In this document: in pieces, positions 4,417 to 7,146 of the stretch | Numbering within the stretch: position 1 is the stretch's first letter | Layout: every line of letters starts with the position of its first letter | Assembly: GCA_007122045.1 (NCBI GenBank) | Contig: SKJM01000135.1 | Span: forward strand, 1 to 7,146 | From: Planctomycetales bacterium | GTDB taxonomy: Bacteria > Planctomycetota > Planctomycetia > Pirellulales > Thermoguttaceae | DNA: 7,146 nt | Reading direction: 5' to 3' | Made by a program: the position numbers and the translations under genes | The notes under the pieces: generated by a model | What the model saw: only the letters and a program-made list of their open reading frames with translations | The model's database searches: none | Told to the model about the DNA's origin: nothing

Positions 4417-7146
4417 CCGCGCCCGCTTGACCCCCCTGGTCGGGGGGCTGCGCGAACAGTTGCCCGAAGCCGGCGCCGCCGGTGCCGCCACGGCCCTCGG
4501 CGCCGGCCCCGGTTTGCATGTTGAATGTGTTCACCTGCGAAACGCCGGAGAACAGCGGCACGGCCGTAATGCGCACGTAGCGGCGGTCGGCCGATATGAC
4601 GGCGGTCACGGCGAGGTTGGCGCCCTCGGGCAGGGTGGTGATGACCGGCTGGTAGCCGACGGCTCCGTGCCGGGGGAACAGCGGATGCTCGTTCGGGTTG
4701 TCGCCGCCCAGCGCCCGCCGCGCCAAGGCGTAGTCGCGCAAGGCCCGATGGTCGGCCGCGGCGGCCAACTGCTGCCCCAGCACCTGCTGGTTGACGGCCA
4801 ACTGAGCCACGGCCGCGTTGGCCACCTGGTGTTCGGCCAGCGCCTCCTGGCGACGGCCCCCTTCGAGGTCGAATACCACCAGGGCCTGATCGTCCGCCAG
4901 CGGAATCCGCTTCCGCAACCGGGTCTGGCGGGGGGTGCGATAGTGCTGGTACACGTCCACGTTGACCGTTCCGGCGGTCACGTCGCCCCACACGCGCCGA
5001 AGGAGCAGCCGGTACGTGCCGTCGAAGCCTTTCGGGCAGACGTACACTTCACTGTGCACCCCCGGTTCGTCCCGGCCCAGCCGCGACATGCCGTCGCCGA
5101 GGAACACGCCGCCGGCCGTGGTCCGAGGGCTGTGCAGCGAGCACACCGTACCCGACGGCTCCTCGACCAACAGGTCGATGTCGGCATTGCCGGTCCAGGA
5201 GACGACGACGACGCAATCGCGGGCGACCGCCTCGTCGAGCGTCTTGCGAAAGGCCTTGGCCTCGGCGGCCCGGCTTTCGGCTTTCAGCCGTTCGAGGGTG
5301 GCGTTGGCCACGCGCAGGCCGACCCGCCACACCTCGTTCTGGTCTTTGGGCCACGCCTGGCCGAGGATGCCGGCCACCGCCCATTGAATGCCGTCGAGGT
5401 CGTCCAACCGCTGCGCCGAGCGGAGCGCGAAGAGGTAGGGTTCCGGCTGGACCGGCGCCGCCTGCGCCACCTGGCGGAACAGGCCGAGCGCCCGGCGCTC
5501 CATGCCCAAGTGCGACAGGAACGTGGCGACGTTCAGCATCTCTTCGGGACCGTGCGCGAAATCGACCGCCGACATCACGACCCGCTCGATCTCTTCCTGG
5601 GGTGCGCCGGCCACCTGCATGGCAAGCGCCATGGCCTCGTACATCCACGGCTGCGCCTGCCGGTGGCGCAGGGCCGCCTCAATCAGCGCGACCACCTGGG
5701 TGAACTTCTGGTCGTTCATCAATTGGCGAACGCCCTCCCGAACGGAGGCTTCGTCGGGCTGGTGGTCGGCAAAGTATGCGTCCCAGGCCGCATGGGGGGC
5801 GTTGGCATCGGCCACCGACAGGCAAAGCTCCTCCCGGGGCTCCGGCGCCCGCTCGGCCACCGAGGCCACGTTCGCCGGCGCGGGCTTGGCCGCCACGCGG
5901 AGGTCGTCCTCGACCGAGAAGAAGCCTGGGGCGGGACCGCCGGGCAGCAGGCCGGGCTGCTGCTGGGCGCCGGGCAGTACCCCGGGCTGCTGGTTGGCCG
6001 GCAGGTTGAAGAACCCGCCGCCCTGGCCGCCCATGCCTCCCATCATGCCTCCCTGGCCACCGAAGCCACCACCGCCCATGCCACCCTGGCCACCCATGGC
6101 CCCGAAACCACCGGCGCCGCCTCTCCCCGCGCCGCCGAGACTGCCGAAACCGCCTTGGAACGCCGGCTCGCGGATCGGCAACACGAGGTCGGCCACCGGG
6201 TATACCTTGGTGGACAGCCGGTTCTCGGCCTCCTCCGGCGTGGTGATCAGCAGCACTTCGTCCTCGATCACGTAGGTCAGCCCGGGATCGCGAAGGGTCA
6301 GCCGGAGCGCCGAACGGAGCGTAACACCGCGAAGGTTTCTCGTAATCGGCATCGCGGTGTCCAGGCCCATGTCGTCCAGCGCCCTCGTGTCGATCTGGAT
6401 TTCAATGTCGTGAAGGTCCTTCAGGTAGTCGATCACGTCCTGAAGCGGCGTTTCGATGAACTCCAATTGGGTCGGCGAATCGAGCGCGTCCAGGATGCGA
6501 CGCTCGGCCGGCCCCCGGCCGGCCAAGTCCATCGCACTGTACCGCTCCACCCGCAAGGCGGAGAGTTCCCGCCACACTTCCGCGGGGGGGTACACCAGCG
6601 GCGGTTCGTCGGGCATCGGCATCGCCGATCGCTCGATCTCGTAGATCACGTCCATGAAGTTCCGCTGCTTGGCGACTTTCAATTCCGTGTTCCGCGCCTC
6701 GTAGCCGACGAATCGCGACCACAACGCCGCCGCCGGGGCCACCGGGTGTTCCGGCATGATTCGCGCCACTTCCTCGGCCACGTCTTCTTCCGCCAGCCGG
6801 TAGCGGCCCTCCTGCATCAGCGAATTGAACCGGTCCATCAAGTGCTTTACCCGCGTCTGCTCCCGCATCAGGTTGTCGAGCACCATCTCCTGCTCCCGGC
6901 GGAACGCCCTCCGCTCCAGTTCCCGTTGGCGCTGTTCCTCGAGGAACTCCTGGCGGCGAGCGGCCTCGCGCAGTGAGGCCTCGATGACGCCGACCAACTG
7001 GTTGCGCACGTCGGGCCGCAACTCCGGCGTTTGACGCACCCGGTCCAACTGGAGCTTCAACTGCTGGATGGCTCCCACCGGGTCATCGCCCATCTGGCCG
7101 CGGGCACGGTTGATGGCCTCGCGGGCCTCGGCCTGAATTACTTGGG
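4409..7146 (-). CDS. Large modular protein: coiled coil, STN/secretin-type domain, Gly-rich linker, helical repeats, YfaP-like domain, secretin-like tail (5' partial)
   Basis: No gene name is recognised. The frame stays open to the right edge, so the N-terminus, probably with a signal peptide, is missing. Numbering below takes the Met at 7093 as 1. Residues about 10-110 are charged helices, partly coiled coil. Residues about 210-285 resemble the STN (secretin and TonB N-terminal) domain: FIETPLQDVIDYLKD, a TRNLRGVTLRSALRL segment and TYVIEDEVLLITT. Residues 314-360 are Gly with Met/Gln/Phe, followed by two QQPG(V/L)LPG repeats (368-375, 378-385). Residues about 437-628 are TPR-like helices. 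Residues about 628-735 resemble DUF2135/YfaP, with SWTGNADIDLLV around W633 and Asp638/Asp640. Residues 813-858 (PEGANLAVTAVISADRRYVR and following) recall the C-terminal strands of secretin proteins. A Gly/Gln-rich end follows. An envelope location is inferred. It could be a structural or assembly protein; no enzymatic motif is visible. It converges on tsaD with 16 nt between stops. Confidence 0.88.
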   Translation of the reverse strand, partial: QVIQAEAREAINRARGQMGDDPVGAIQQLKLQLDRVRQTPELRPDVRNQLVGVIEASLREAARRQEFLEEQRQRELERRAFRREQEMVLDNLMREQTRVKHLMDRFNSLMQEGRYRLAEEDVAEEVARIMPEHPVAPAAALWSRFVGYEARNTELKVAKQRNFMDVIYEIERSAMPMPDEPPLVYPPAEVWRELSALRVERYSAMDLAGRGPAERRILDALDSPTQLEFIETPLQDVIDYLKDLHDIEIQIDTRALDDMGLDTAMPITRNLRGVTLRSALRLTLRDPGLTYVIEDEVLLITTPEEAENRLSTKVYPVADLVLPIREPAFQGGFGSLGGAGRGGAGGFGAMGGQGGMGGGGFGGQGGMMGGMGGQGGGFFNLPANQQPGVLPGAQQQPGLLPGGPAPGFFSVEDDLRVAAKPAPANVASVAERAPEPREELCLSVADANAPHAAWDAYFADHQPDEASVREGVRQLMNDQKFTQVVALIEAALRHRQAQPWMYEAMALAMQVAGAPQEEIERVVMSAVDFAHGPEEMLNVATFLSHLGMERRALGLFRQVAQAAPVQPEPYLFALRSAQRLDDLDGIQWAVAGILGQAWPKDQNEVWRVGLRVANATLERLKAESRAAEAKAFRKTLDEAVARDCVVVVSWTGNADIDLLVEEPSGTVCSLHSPRTTAGGVFLGDGMSRLGRDEPGVHSEVYVCPKGFDGTYRLLLRRVWGDVTAGTVNVDVYQHYRTPRQTRLRKRIPLADDQALVVFDLEGGRRQEALAEHQVANAAVAQLAVNQQVLGQQLAAAADHRALRDYALARRALGGDNPNEHPLFPRHGAVGYQPVITTLPEGANLAVTAVISADRRYVRITAVPLFSGVSQVNTFNMQTGAGAEGRGGTGGAGFGQLFAQPPDQGGQAGAGF
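6014..6154 (-). repeat. Gly/Met/Gln low-complexity coding segment
   Basis: About 47 codons encode short GGQGGM, GGFG and GGMGGQ-type units in irregular tandem, visible on the plus strand as recurring CCACCCTGGCCACCCATG-like blocks. It links the STN-like domain to the helical-repeat half of the protein. Such segments are usually flexible and prone to length change and assembly error. Confidence 0.8.

Noticed and set aside
4193..6976. A 927-codon plus-strand open frame opposite the large minus-strand gene
   Set aside because: It is longer than the visible part of the gene it overlaps, but its translation is rich in His/Arg/Gly/Val with no recognisable domain, and it runs into the end of tsaD. 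The minus frame has recognisable STN-like and YfaP-like domains. It is a high-GC antisense shadow.
1..7146. CRISPR array, tRNA/rRNA genes, insertion sequence or prophage genes
   Set aside because: No regularly spaced direct repeats, no cloverleaf-like or rRNA-like sequence, and no transposase, integrase or phage protein motif was found in any frame read.

Overview
The window is strongly GC-rich. It holds five genes: two on the minus strand at the left, two on the plus strand in the middle, and one long minus-strand gene entering from the right edge. A planctomycete is the most likely source, at moderate confidence. The right-hand gene combines an STN/secretin-type domain, Gly-rich linkers, a YfaP-like domain and a secretin-like tail, an arrangement I associate with that phylum. 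An McsA/McsB pair in a very GC-rich genome and a Ctp protease with an Asp/Gly-repeat tail fit too. No 16S or other decisive marker is present.

Left (1-1427, minus): mcsA (909-1427), then mcsB (770 to beyond base 1), the adaptor and protein-arginine kinase of the phosphoarginine degradation pathway. The catalytic residues of McsB are intact. McsA carries unusual Cys/His and Cys/Asp zinc-ligand patterns. The 138-nt gap between them holds a perfect 12-bp palindrome just upstream of mcsB.

Centre: bases 1428-1803 form a divergent control region. Two convincing sigma70-type promoters lie back to back, one for mcsA (minus) and one for the S41 C-terminal processing peptidase gene (plus, 1804-3234). 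The protease has a signal peptide, a PDZ domain, the Ser-Lys-Gln active site and a 60-bp tandem repeat encoding an Asp-rich tail. A 135-nt spacer with a long imperfect inverted repeat (possible REP/MITE-like element or mRNA hairpin) precedes tsaD (3370-4392), the essential t6A tRNA-modification enzyme.

Right (4409-7146, minus, 5' end outside the window): a large, probably exported modular protein converging on tsaD with only 16 nt between the stop codons. Its combination of modules is the least explained thing here.

Functionally, mcsA/mcsB and the Ctp protease are both protein-quality-control functions, cytoplasmic and extracytoplasmic respectively, sharing one divergent promoter region. tsaD is a translation housekeeping gene. 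I see no complete undescribed system, CRISPR array, tRNA/rRNA gene, transposase or phage gene. Several very long antisense open frames are artefacts of high GC.
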